Below, one piece after another: positions 1 to 8,052 of a DNA stretch of 64,000 nucleotides (position 1 is its first letter; the number at the start of each line of letters is the position of its first letter). Where the stretch lies: the NCBI GenBank assembly GCA_934692665.1, contig CAKUUG010000002.1, positions 1-64,000 of the forward strand, given 5' to 3'. Under the pieces are notes generated by a model. It made no database searches. It was given only the letters and a program-made list of their open reading frames with translations, and was not told the DNA's origin. The stretch comes from an uncultured Candidatus Melainabacteria bacterium. Lineage in GTDB: Bacteria > Cyanobacteriota > Vampirovibrionia > Gastranaerophilales > Gastranaerophilaceae. Position numbers and translations under genes: made by a program.

Positions 1-5
1 TTTAG

Positions 6-48
6 AAAAAAGAACTTGAGTGAATTTCATTTCATCAGGTTCTTTTTT
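6..48. terminator. Hairpin terminator at left edge
   Basis: An A-run plus GAACTTGA pairs with TCAGGTTC plus a T-run (one mismatch) around a short loop. The left arm begins in A and the right arm ends in seven T, so it could work on either strand. It presumably ends a gene lying left of the window. Confidence 0.6.
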
Positions 49-49
49 T

Positions 50-217
50 ATGCTTTGTTTTCGATTCCTGCTTCATAATTTTAATTGTTATACAAAACAA
101 TTTGCACAACTGGATGATGCTCAATATGAAAAAGCGATAGGACTTATAAAAAAGGGAGCAGATAGTGATGATGTATTTGAAGAATTAATAGGTTTTTCTG
201 ATATAGATGAAGATTAA
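50..217 (+). CDS. Small acidic ORF, possibly a gene remnant
   Basis: I do not recognise this product. The first 20 codons (Cys, Phe and Leu rich) look like unselected sequence. The last 35 residues look genuinely coding: a run of acidic and helical residues ending in DIDED. There is no in-frame ATG at the start of the good part (a CTG lies there) and no convincing ribosome binding site. It may be the 3' end of a decayed gene, or a real 50-residue protein starting at position 50 just past the terminator. A longer frame from a GTG at 20 runs through the hairpin and is less likely. Confidence 0.3.
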   Translation: MLCFRFLLHNFNCYTKQFAQLDDAQYEKAIGLIKKGADSDDVFEELIGFSDIDED

Positions 218-223
218 TTGAAA

Positions 224-802
224 TTATTTTAATGTATCATACATTCTTTTGATTTCTTTTATATCTTGCCACATGAGCCATTTTGGGCTGCCTTTTTCTT
301 TTGAATCATTTCTTAATAAATATGACGGATGAAATATTGGCATCATTTTGCTTCCATTTGGGCCGTCGAACCATTTCCCCCTTGCTCTTGTGATTCCTTT
401 TTCATTTGGCAAAAGGGAATTTAGTGCAATATTTCCACAAACAAGAATAATCCTTGGCTTTAAAATCTCTATTTGTGCATCTAAAAATTCTTTGCATAAA
501 GATTTTTCTTCGGGCAGCGGGTTTCTGTTTTCCGGAGGCCTGCATTTTATTGTATTGCAGATGTAGACATCTTTTTGTCTAGATAAACCAACTGACAAAA
601 AAATTCTATCCAACAATTGTCCTGCACGTCCAACAAAAGGTAAACCCTTCATATCTTCCCAATATCCGGGGGCTTCGCCTACCAGCATTAATTTTGAATT
701 TGGTATTCCGTCAGAAAAAACAACATTGTGTCGTGTTTTTGACAAAGGGCATTTTTCACAATGAATACATTTTTGTTTAATTTCTTCTAATTTTTCGTAC
801 AT
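224..802 (-). CDS. Family 4 uracil-DNA glycosylase (Fe-S type)
   Basis: This enzyme excises uracil from DNA to start base excision repair. The 192-residue length is normal for family 4. Motif A is GEAPG at residues 42-46 followed by Glu49-Asp50, and the late HPS motif is at 158-160. Cysteines at 12, 15 and 18, then Cys87 and Cys103 (16 apart), fit the four ligands of the 4Fe-4S cluster, which come from one CxxC pair plus the 87/103 pair. The gene starts 2 nt after the stop of the secreted hydrolase upstream, so the two are probably cotranscribed. The hydrolase gives no functional link to repair. Confidence 0.9.
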   Translation of the reverse strand: MYEKLEEIKQKCIHCEKCPLSKTRHNVVFSDGIPNSKLMLVGEAPGYWEDMKGLPFVGRAGQLLDRIFLSVGLSRQKDVYICNTIKCRPPENRNPLPEEKSLCKEFLDAQIEILKPRIILVCGNIALNSLLPNEKGITRARGKWFDGPNGSKMMPIFHPSYLLRNDSKEKGSPKWLMWQDIKEIKRMYDTLK

Positions 803-804
803 AA

Positions 805-1950
805 TTATTCTTTGTTGTATAAGAATCTTGTTCCATTAACAAAACTCTTTACAATTGCATTTGCAAAAGTTCCTCTTGCTGACCAGTAAGAAGTATGAGC
901 AAGCAAAGCTGACCTTTTTGACCAGATTTTTGAATTGTCATAAATAACGCCTTTTGGGTTGTTTATTTTTATATCTAAAATATCTTCTATTTCTTTTATA
1001 GACAAATTATTTCCAGAAGGAAATCCAAGAGGATCTTCTCTGAAATTAACGGTCAAGAAATATATTCCATTTTCAAAGATATATTTTAGCATATATTTTG
1101 AATAAAATGTGATTTCATAGTCTTTGTCTGCTATATCTGAATAAAACAAAGGTAATGGGCTTGCAAAATTAACAACAGCTTTTACTCTGTCTTTTGGTGC
1201 ACAAAATTCTTCTGTTACGGTATCTATATTTAAGTAGTTTTCTTTCAAAAGTTTTTCGTTTTGATTTAGTACAAAATGTCTATCATTGGATAATGTCCCG
1301 ATGTTGCCTTTGTTGTGCAATAGTGCAGACAAACAAGTGTCGTTTTTTGGGTTATTATGAACAAAAGTAGAAAAATCTTTTGAAACATTCAGCAAAGAAA
1401 GAAATTTTTCCAGATTTATGTATGGCAGTTTGTATAGCATATATTGATATGTAACAAAAGTACCTGCACTATACCCGTACAAGACAACGTTTTGATTGTT
1501 GTCTGCAAGATACTTTACTCTGTCGTTTAATTCATCTAAAATCGAAAGCATATTGTGGTCTTTTTGCACCCAGATTGCATCATGCATAAATTGGGTCAAT
1601 AAACTTCTAACTTCATAAGCAATCAGAGATGAATAGCCTTTTGAAATGTTTAATCTTTCTTTTACAAAATCAAGGTCTGTTTTGCTGTTGTAACCCCAAA
1701 AGAATATTTCAGGAGTAGGGTTGATTGTTAAATTGTGAATTTTTGACCAGTTTTTGATAGTTTGATTTTTTTCAAATTTCTTTTTTATTGTAGGATGAAG
1801 TTTGTTTACGCCTTTTGTATACCAATTTTTCATTTTTTCGTCATTGTTGTTTGAACCATTGATATATAAAAAAGTCAAATTAGTGTCTTCTATAGCAAAA
1901 GCATTTAGTGTAAAAATGCATAAAGTGAAAATAATTAAAATCTTTTTCAT
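805..1950 (-). CDS. Secreted alpha/beta-hydrolase-like protein
   Basis: The N-terminus is a signal peptide ending near Ala-Phe-Ala at residues 17-19, so the 381-residue product is exported. GYSAG at 159-163 is a nucleophile elbow with Ser161. A later Asp (near the DPLGFPS segment) and a His in AHTSYW (about residue 350) could complete a Ser-Asp-His triad. The substrate is unknown; a lipase, esterase or peptidase are all possible. There is no Shine-Dalgarno. Instead TGATAAAAT ends 6 nt before the ATG, so the mRNA may be leaderless. The uracil-DNA glycosylase follows 2 nt downstream. Confidence 0.65.
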   Translation of the reverse strand: MKKILIIFTLCIFTLNAFAIEDTNLTFLYINGSNNNDEKMKNWYTKGVNKLHPTIKKKFEKNQTIKNWSKIHNLTINPTPEIFFWGYNSKTDLDFVKERLNISKGYSSLIAYEVRSLLTQFMHDAIWVQKDHNMLSILDELNDRVKYLADNNQNVVLYGYSAGTFVTYQYMLYKLPYINLEKFLSLLNVSKDFSTFVHNNPKNDTCLSALLHNKGNIGTLSNDRHFVLNQNEKLLKENYLNIDTVTEEFCAPKDRVKAVVNFASPLPLFYSDIADKDYEITFYSKYMLKYIFENGIYFLTVNFREDPLGFPSGNNLSIKEIEDILDIKINNPKGVIYDNSKIWSKRSALLAHTSYWSARGTFANAIVKSFVNGTRFLYNKE

Positions 1951-1956
1951 AAGAAG

Positions 1957-1965
1957 ATTTTATCA
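1957..1965 (-). promoter_or_regulatory. Extended -10 box, leaderless hydrolase gene
   Basis: Reading the minus strand, TGA-TAAAAT is followed by six bases and then the ATG at 1950. A start 7 nt beyond the hexamer would coincide with the A of the ATG. Confidence 0.5.
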
Positions 1966-2011
1966 CAATTTTATTTTTTATATTGAATTAAATTCTTTCA
2001 AATCAGAACCG

Positions 2012-2039
2012 TTGCTTTTAAAAATTGATTTAGTATAAA
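2012..2039 (+). promoter_or_regulatory. Sigma-70 promoter of SGNH hydrolase gene
   Basis: TTGCTT (2012-2017), a 16-bp spacer and TATAAA (2034-2039) lie upstream of the SGNH gene and give a leader of about 60 nt. Confidence 0.4.
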
Positions 2040-2108
2040 ATATTCTCCTTGTGGTAAAGTTATTATGTTGTAGTAAAAACAAAACAACTTTATTAAATGA
2101 GGTTAAAT

Positions 2109-2717
2109 ATGAAAAAAGTTCTGTGTTTTGGCGATAGCAATACTTTTGGTTTTAATCCAAAAGATGGTAACAGATACTCAAAAAATGAACGCTGGAGCGG
2201 AATATTGTCTATTATTTCAAAAACAGAATTTGAAATAATAGAAGCAGGTTGCAATAATAGAACTTGTGTTGCAAAAAATGTTCAAGGAAAAGAATATATT
2301 GGTACAGAAGTTCTTGAAAAATATTTAAAATCAGACATAGACAAAGTAATTTTAGCTTTAGGTATTAATGATGTCCAATTTTTGTACGATGTTACAACAG
2401 ATGATATAAAAAACGGAATGGAAAAATTGATTAATATTTCAAAAACAATCAATCCCGATATTGAAATTATTATTGTTTCGCCAAATAGAATTTCTGATGA
2501 TATATTCGATGGATATTTTGTTTGTCAATTTGATAAAACTTCTATTGAAAAATCAAAATATATTTCTGAAAAATACCTTGAACTGTCAAAAAAATACAAT
2601 TGTAAATTTTTGGATTTAAATAAACTGACAGAAGTTTCAAAATATGATGGGCTTCATTATGAAAAAGAAGAACATGAAAAAATTGCAAAAAAGATATATG
2701 AAATACTAAAAAAATAA
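2109..2717 (+). CDS. SGNH/GDSL-family esterase
   Basis: This is a cytoplasmic SGNH hydrolase of 202 residues with no signal peptide. Block I is GDSN at residues 8-11 (nucleophile Ser10), block III is GIND near residue 83, and block V is DGLH near 179 (Asp and His of the triad). The Asn-Glu-Arg-Trp segment after block I resembles the arylesterase/acyltransferase branch typified by the mycobacterial MsAcT enzyme. The ATG at 2109 was preferred to the one at 2097 because GAGG sits 6 nt before it. The natural substrate cannot be read from sequence. The gene converges on the M48-like peptidase gene, 2 nt apart. Confidence 0.8.
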   Translation: MKKVLCFGDSNTFGFNPKDGNRYSKNERWSGILSIISKTEFEIIEAGCNNRTCVAKNVQGKEYIGTEVLEKYLKSDIDKVILALGINDVQFLYDVTTDDIKNGMEKLINISKTINPDIEIIIVSPNRISDDIFDGYFVCQFDKTSIEKSKYISEKYLELSKKYNCKFLDLNKLTEVSKYDGLHYEKEEHEKIAKKIYEILKK

Positions 2718-2719
2718 AA

Positions 2720-3388
2720 TTAATTTTTTAATTTTTTTCTCAAGTTTTTCCAGTCGGGACAGTGCTTTTCAACTTCCTTCCAAAAATCAATTGAATGATT
2801 TTTTATTTTTGTATGACACAATTCATGAATCAAAACGTAATCTATTGCATCAAAATCGTATTTCATTAAATTTATATTTAAATTTATATTGTTATCAAAC
2901 GTGCAACTGCCAAACCTTGTTTTTTGGTTTCTTAAAGAAATTTTGTTGTAAGAAAAATTATATTTTTTGGCTAAAAAATTTAACCTAAATATTAGATACG
3001 CTTTTGCTTCTATTTTTAATGCTTTTAAATAAGCTTCGTATAGGGGTTTTTGAATAATGTCTGAATAAAAATCACAACAATCGTTATAATAAAAATAAAC
3101 AACATTGTTTTTCATTTCTGTTTTTAAAACATCAGATTTTATGATTTTTAAAGTGTCGAATTTGGTTTTAAAATTCGGTGAAATAAAATTTTCTTGTATT
3201 TTAAAATTTTTTATTTTATCAAAATTCTTAATCAGAAACTCTTTTGCTGTTTTATATGGACAAAAATATGGCATAGTTACTAAAATACTGCCTTTTTCTT
3301 TTAGAGAGATTTTTATTGATTTTGAAAAAGGGTGTTTTTTGTATTTTATTTTAAAATCATCAATTTCTTCAATTTTTGTTTTGGGCAT
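2720..3388 (-). CDS. YgjP-like (DUF45) M48-type metallopeptidase
   Basis: A 222-residue protein of the YgjP/DUF45 family. The zinc site is HELCH near residues 187-191 within a helix, followed by an Asn-His-Ser segment and a Phe-Trp-Lys-Glu helix that carries the third ligand region. The family is widespread and functionally obscure; members are zinc-dependent peptidases or DNA-damage-linked proteases by homology. There is no ribosome binding site. TGATATAAT lies 6 nt before the ATG, so the gene is a strong candidate for leaderless translation. Confidence 0.8.
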   Translation of the reverse strand: MPKTKIEEIDDFKIKYKKHPFSKSIKISLKEKGSILVTMPYFCPYKTAKEFLIKNFDKIKNFKIQENFISPNFKTKFDTLKIIKSDVLKTEMKNNVVYFYYNDCCDFYSDIIQKPLYEAYLKALKIEAKAYLIFRLNFLAKKYNFSYNKISLRNQKTRFGSCTFDNNINLNINLMKYDFDAIDYVLIHELCHTKIKNHSIDFWKEVEKHCPDWKNLRKKLKN

Positions 3389-3394
3389 AAATTG

Positions 3395-3403
3395 ATTATA
3401 TCA
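3395..3403 (-). promoter_or_regulatory. Extended -10 box, leaderless YgjP-like gene
   Basis: On the minus strand TGA-TATAAT, a perfect -10 with the TGn extension, ends six bases before the ATG at 3388. Confidence 0.55.
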
Positions 3404-3425
3404 TCAAATTTTACTGATTTGATTT

Positions 3426-5000
3426 TTATTTTGCGATTTCCGAATATTCTCGATATTGCTCTAGAGTCATTTTACAAGCGTTAAAATACCCGAGAGAAGT
3501 TAATCTGTCTTTGCCACCTGATATGACTTCTTTGTAAAAATCTTCGTTTGTATTTCTGATTTTGTCTAGTAATTCATCTATTTCTTTTTCTGATGGATTT
3601 TTTTCAAAAGCAACCCAAGGTGTAGTAGAATTTTTTTCTGTTGTTATGTCGCCTCTTTTGTAAGGTTCTGTGATTTTAATTATTTTGTTTTTTAATTCTT
3701 CGTTGGGTTCTCCATAAAAATATATTGTAACAGGATCTTCTCTTAAGCCCCATTTTAAAATATCTGATGGAAATTTGTATTCAAAATTTCTTTCTTTTTC
3801 CAACAAATAATCTAATTGCCTAAATAAATCCGTGCCGGCTTTTACATTTAAAGAAGCTCTATATACATTGTTTTTATCAAAATTCACTCCGGTATGTTTC
3901 AAGAGCCAGCCCATAGCTTTACTTGTTCTTACGCTGAATCTTCTTGAAAACATATAAGTGCGGTTTATGTCACCAATTTTGTCTTTAAAATTGTCTTTTC
4001 CATAATTAATAGTGTATTTTCCTGTTTTTCTCAATTGCGAATAATTGTCATAGATTGTATCTTCCCAATTAATTTCACCGCTAAATTTTTTCTTTAGCTC
4101 ATCCGTTGACAATTTGTGCGGATAATTTTTTACTATTTCATTTTTTTCTTCGTCTACATTTCCATATAGTCTATTGTAGCGAAGAGCATTTTCTATATTG
4201 ATTCTTTCTTCTTTACTGGTTTTTTCTGCAGCGACTATTTCTTCTTTAGAATTGTTTTTTAGAATACTCATTGCTGAATTAAAATCAATAGGACTATGCT
4301 TAATTGAAAAATCGATTGCTTCCATAATGTCTTCTTTTGGTATTTTTGATACCACAGATGTTATTGCATCTTCTATATAGAAACATCTTTCTTCATCGAT
4401 TTCTTTGTATAATTTTTTTGCTTCTTTGAAATTTTGTTTTACTTCTTTAATATCTTCTGAACTATCGACTATAGGCGAAAAAGCTGCATACTTTACTCCT
4501 TTAATAACTTTGTCATCTAAAGCACTTAATATAAAATCTTTCTTTTCATCTGAAAGCTTTTCGTCATTTATTGCTTTTAGCCAGCCATCGTCTGCTGTAT
4601 ACAAATTAAGTATTTGTCTTTCGTTTAATCCTTTGTTAAGTAATTTGTCAATTGCATCAAAATCCACAATACAACCTGTAGTGCCTTCAATTTTTTTAAA
4701 CAAATCAATGTAGCGAGCCTTTTTGTCTTCATCTGAAAAACCTGTCGTATGTCTTACCAAATAAAAATCAGCACTGTATTTCACCATATCATTGATGGTT
4801 TTTTCTTTTTCTTCTTTAGAAAGAATTTCTCCTGTGTCTGATAAAATATCTTCTACTTCTTCTTTTGCTTGCATTCTTTTTTGCTTTAAACTTTCAGACA
4901 AAGTAAAATCGTCCGGTTTTGAAGTAAAGTTTAGCTTTTTTATAGAATTATTTGGTAATAAAAATTTAATGTTATTTTGTAAAAAATTAATCTTGTTCAT
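3426..5000 (-). CDS. Unknown 524-residue protein, possibly effector-like
   Basis: I do not assign a family. The start at 5000 has AGGG 8 nt upstream; an earlier start at 5048 lacks one. There is no signal peptide or membrane segment. The N-terminus is Asn/Phe/Lys rich (NFTSK near residue 27), like several other lineage-specific proteins here. Residues about 60-310 are helical and Glu/Lys rich. The last 150 residues are different: a beta-rich stretch with YRASLNVKAG, then DPVTIYFYGEP, then TPWVAF. This layout vaguely recalls toxin or effector domains such as HopA1, but that is a guess. It could equally be a cytoplasmic enzyme. The R3H ATPase gene lies upstream on the same strand. Confidence 0.55.
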   Translation of the reverse strand: MNKINFLQNNIKFLLPNNSIKKLNFTSKPDDFTLSESLKQKRMQAKEEVEDILSDTGEILSKEEKEKTINDMVKYSADFYLVRHTTGFSDEDKKARYIDLFKKIEGTTGCIVDFDAIDKLLNKGLNERQILNLYTADDGWLKAINDEKLSDEKKDFILSALDDKVIKGVKYAAFSPIVDSSEDIKEVKQNFKEAKKLYKEIDEERCFYIEDAITSVVSKIPKEDIMEAIDFSIKHSPIDFNSAMSILKNNSKEEIVAAEKTSKEERINIENALRYNRLYGNVDEEKNEIVKNYPHKLSTDELKKKFSGEINWEDTIYDNYSQLRKTGKYTINYGKDNFKDKIGDINRTYMFSRRFSVRTSKAMGWLLKHTGVNFDKNNVYRASLNVKAGTDLFRQLDYLLEKERNFEYKFPSDILKWGLREDPVTIYFYGEPNEELKNKIIKITEPYKRGDITTEKNSTTPWVAFEKNPSEKEIDELLDKIRNTNEDFYKEVISGGKDRLTSLGYFNACKMTLEQYREYSEIAK

Positions 5001-5093
5001 ACTTTTTCCCTTGGTGATTTTGCTTTTGTACAACGTATGAAAAAGCAAATTTTTTACAATTTAGAAACTGTTTATTTACAATAATTAATACTT

Positions 5094-6689
5094 TTATTCG
5101 TCTTTAAAAATTTTTAGATGTCTTTCTTTTCCTTCACCTACGCTGATTGATTTGTAACCGTATGCTTCAACAAGTTCGTGTTGAAGTTTTCTTACAGTTT
5201 TTTCTTGTGGCTGAAGTTCAACCGATATGCCGCCTTCTGACAGTTTTGCTATGGCTGCATTTGTTTCTTCTAAAGCCAGTTCTGTTGAATCTTTGTAATC
5301 GGTGTAGTTGTGGACTTCTTGGTTTTCTTGTGTTAAATTTAGTGCTTCTTTTAATACTCTTTGAATTTGGCTCATAGAGTTTGTTCTTACGAAAAATACA
5401 GGCAAATGATACTCGTTTGCTGTTGCCAGAATTTTTGTTCCGCCTTTGGCAAAATTTTTGTGTGCAATTACAAAATCAGCTTCTTCGACAGCTCTTACGA
5501 TTGTTGCATCTATGTCAAGTCTTTCTATTATTTTATCTACAATTGACCTAGAAACCGCATAGATGTAGATTTTTTTGTGTTTTTTGTTTTCTTTAATATA
5601 TTTTTGGCGATTAAAACTGAAACTCAAAGAAGAACTGCTTGCGTCTTGTACTTTTTTGTCTAATTCTTCAACTTTTTTCAAGATACTAATTTCTTCTTTT
5701 TTTTCTTTATAATTGCCGTCTACTTTTCTGATTTCCGGTGTAATCGGCCAACCTCTTAAAATATAATCTACAGCTGTTGCAGAATCTTTGTATATTGCAA
5801 GAGTGTTTCTATCGATAATTTCTATTACAATATCGAAAGTCGGTTGTTTTTGTCTTTCTAATACGGTTTTTTGGCAACCTCTGTGTTTTGCTTCATCATC
5901 ACCTAATGTTACAGTGTCAATTCCTCCAATTAAGTCTGACAAAGTCGGGTTTTTGATTAAATTGTCAAGAGTATTACCATGTGCTGTTGCAATCAACATT
6001 ACACCACGTTCGGCTATAGTTCTTGCAGCTGCTGCTTCCAATTCTGTTCCTATTTCATCAACAACGATAACTTCAGGGGTGTGATTTTCGACTGCTTCTA
6101 TCATTATGTCTTTTTGAAATTCAGGTTGAGAAACCTGCATACGTCTGGCTTTTCCGATAGCAGGATGTGCGACATCCCCGTCGCCTGCGATTTCGTTTGA
6201 TGTATCTACAACAACAACACGTTTTCCTAATTCATCCGCCATAAGACGTGTGATTTCTCTAAGTTTTGTCGTTTTGCCGACTCCAGGACGACCCAAAAAT
6301 AAAATTGATTTGTTTTGAATAACAAAATCTCTTATACACTCTATCGTACCTGTTATTACTCTGCCTATACGACAGGTAAGACCAACAATTTTTCCTTGTC
6401 TGTTTCTTATTGCACTAATTCTATGCAAAGTACCTGCAATACCTGAACGATTGTCATTTGTAAACTCAGGAAGCTGTTCGGTAATAAAATCTAAATCCTC
6501 ACGTGTTATATTTTCTGTCCCGAGTGGAAGAATTTTTCCATTGCCGAATCTTATCTCAGGTATTCTTCCTATATCTAAAACGATTTCAATTGCATCATCC
6601 AAAAGCCCCTCTTGGATATTGCGACGTATCCTGAGGGGCAAAATTTCTATTAATTTTTCTATATCATTTTGAAATTGTACTTCGCTCAT
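5094..6689 (-). CDS. R3H/AAA ATPase, Ycf45-like
   Basis: A 531-residue RecA-fold ATPase fused to a nucleic-acid-binding R3H domain. Walker A is GRPGVGKTT near residue 131 and Walker B is VIVVDEIGTE near 205. The C-terminus holds the R3H motif Arg-Lys-Leu-Gln-His around residue 500. The same order is found in the Ycf45 family of Cyanobacteria, plastids and their non-photosynthetic relatives, which are thought to bind single-stranded nucleic acid. The biological role is not settled. I chose the ATG at 6689 because the family begins close to the Phe-Gln-Asn-Asp-Ile-Glu segment. AAGG lies 10-13 nt upstream, so the ribosome binding site is weak. Confidence 0.8.
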   Translation of the reverse strand: MSEVQFQNDIEKLIEILPLRIRRNIQEGLLDDAIEIVLDIGRIPEIRFGNGKILPLGTENITREDLDFITEQLPEFTNDNRSGIAGTLHRISAIRNRQGKIVGLTCRIGRVITGTIECIRDFVIQNKSILFLGRPGVGKTTKLREITRLMADELGKRVVVVDTSNEIAGDGDVAHPAIGKARRMQVSQPEFQKDIMIEAVENHTPEVIVVDEIGTELEAAAARTIAERGVMLIATAHGNTLDNLIKNPTLSDLIGGIDTVTLGDDEAKHRGCQKTVLERQKQPTFDIVIEIIDRNTLAIYKDSATAVDYILRGWPITPEIRKVDGNYKEKKEEISILKKVEELDKKVQDASSSSLSFSFNRQKYIKENKKHKKIYIYAVSRSIVDKIIERLDIDATIVRAVEEADFVIAHKNFAKGGTKILATANEYHLPVFFVRTNSMSQIQRVLKEALNLTQENQEVHNYTDYKDSTELALEETNAAIAKLSEGGISVELQPQEKTVRKLQHELVEAYGYKSISVGEGKERHLKIFKDE

Positions 6690-6815
6690 TTTTCTTTTAA
6701 CCTTGTTACCTTTTCTAATAATATAATGCCCAAATTGAAAAAACAATTTACATTTTTTTTAAAAATTGAAACACTTTGAAATAATGTATTTATAACACTT
6801 TTGGGGTATTAAACC

Positions 6816-6885
6816 ACAAATGAAACAATCTTATTTTAAGAATTGTTTCATTTGTTTAATGAAAAAATGTTATTAAAATAAGATT
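6816..6885. repeat. Two interlocked inverted repeats after ychF
   Basis: Repeat 1 pairs 6816-6829 with 6842-6855 (14 bp perfect, 12-nt loop). Repeat 2 pairs 6827-6839 with 6873-6885 (13 bp perfect). They share bases 6827-6829, and the left arm of repeat 2 occupies the loop of repeat 1, so only one can form at a time. The right arm of repeat 2 overlaps the ychF stop codon. Neither is followed by a strong T-run, so a plain terminator is unlikely. Confidence 0.6.
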
Positions 6886-7975
6886 AATTATTGAATCTAA
6901 AAACCATTATATCGCCGTCTTCTACGACATAATCTTTGCCTTCAAGTCTTGCAACACCCTTTTCTCTGGCACCTGCCCAAGAACCTGCATTGATAAAATC
7001 ATCATAAGATACGACTTCTGCCTTGATAAAACCTTTTTCAAAATCAGTATGAATAACACCTGCTGCAGCCGGAGCTTTTGTACCTTTTGTAATTGTCCAA
7101 GCTCGAACCTCTTTTTCGCCTGCCGTTATGTAAGTCCTTAAATTTAAAATATCATAAGCAGATTTAATCATTTTTTCAATACCGGAATTTTGGATTCCTA
7201 ATTCAGATAAGTAATTTTTCGCTTCTTCTTCGCCTAATTCAACCAGTTCTTCTTCCAAATTTGCACAAATAAGAACTACTTGAGCGTTTTTGCCTGCATA
7301 GTCGACTACTTTTTTTGTGTAGTCATTTCCATCTTTCAAATCTGTTTCTGATACATTTGCACAGTAAATAACGGGTTTTGACATTAACAAATGGCAAAAA
7401 TGAAGTGCTTTCTTTTCGTCTTCTGTAAAGTCTGAAGAATCAATAAATTGTCCTTTTTCTAAAAATGGCATACATTTTTGAATTACGCTATCTTGAATTT
7501 TTGCTTCTTTGTCGCCTGATTTTACTTGTTTTGCAATACGTTTTGAGATATTGTCCAATGTTGCCATATCGGCAAGAGCAAGTTCTGTATTTATTGTTTC
7601 AATATCGTCAATAGGGTCTATTTTTCCATTAACGTGGATAGTGTTGACATCATCAAAACATCTTACAACTTGGACAATGGCATCACATTCTCTAATATTG
7701 TGCAAAAACTGATTTCCAAGGCCTTCTCCTTTTGAAGCACCTTTTACAAGTCCTGCGATATCTACAAACTCAATCGCTGTCGGAATTACTGTTTGTGTAT
7801 GAACGAGTTCTTTTAATTTGTATAATCTTTCATCAGGAACATTTACAACTCCAACATTGGGTTCAATTGTACAAAACGGATAATTTGCACTTTGTGCATT
7901 TTTGGCACTGGTTAGTGCATTAAATAATGTTGATTTTCCAACGTTTGGGAGTCCTACTATTCCTACTTTTAACAT
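6884..7975 (-). CDS. ychF: Ribosome-binding ATPase YchF
   Basis: YchF is an Obg-family P-loop protein that prefers ATP and binds ribosomes; it is linked to translation and stress responses. The 363-residue length is standard. G1 is GLPNVGKST near residue 8, followed by the NYPFCTIEPN switch, the G3 region DIAGLVKGAS and the altered G4 NVSE that explains the loss of GTP specificity. A TGS domain forms the C-terminus and ends in DIMVFRFN. AAGGA lies 6-10 nt before the ATG. It follows the AGCS symporter gene but a hairpin terminator separates them. Confidence 0.95.
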   Translation of the reverse strand: MLKVGIVGLPNVGKSTLFNALTSAKNAQSANYPFCTIEPNVGVVNVPDERLYKLKELVHTQTVIPTAIEFVDIAGLVKGASKGEGLGNQFLHNIRECDAIVQVVRCFDDVNTIHVNGKIDPIDDIETINTELALADMATLDNISKRIAKQVKSGDKEAKIQDSVIQKCMPFLEKGQFIDSSDFTEDEKKALHFCHLLMSKPVIYCANVSETDLKDGNDYTKKVVDYAGKNAQVVLICANLEEELVELGEEEAKNYLSELGIQNSGIEKMIKSAYDILNLRTYITAGEKEVRAWTITKGTKAPAAAGVIHTDFEKGFIKAEVVSYDDFINAGSWAGAREKGVARLEGKDYVVEDGDIMVFRFNN

Positions 7976-8024
7976 AATTTTTCCTTAAAAATACTCATAC
8001 TTTACTGATTTTAACACAAATAAA

Positions 8025-8052
8025 AAAAAAGAGCTTAATTAAGCTCTTTTTT
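8025..8052 (-). terminator. Palindromic terminator spanning the AGCS stop codon
   Basis: AAAAAAGAGC TTAATTAA GCTCTTTTTT is a perfect palindrome whose centre is the TAA stop of the symporter gene. A longer T-run follows in the transcript, so the 5' arm is coding sequence and the 3' arm is not. Confidence 0.75.
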
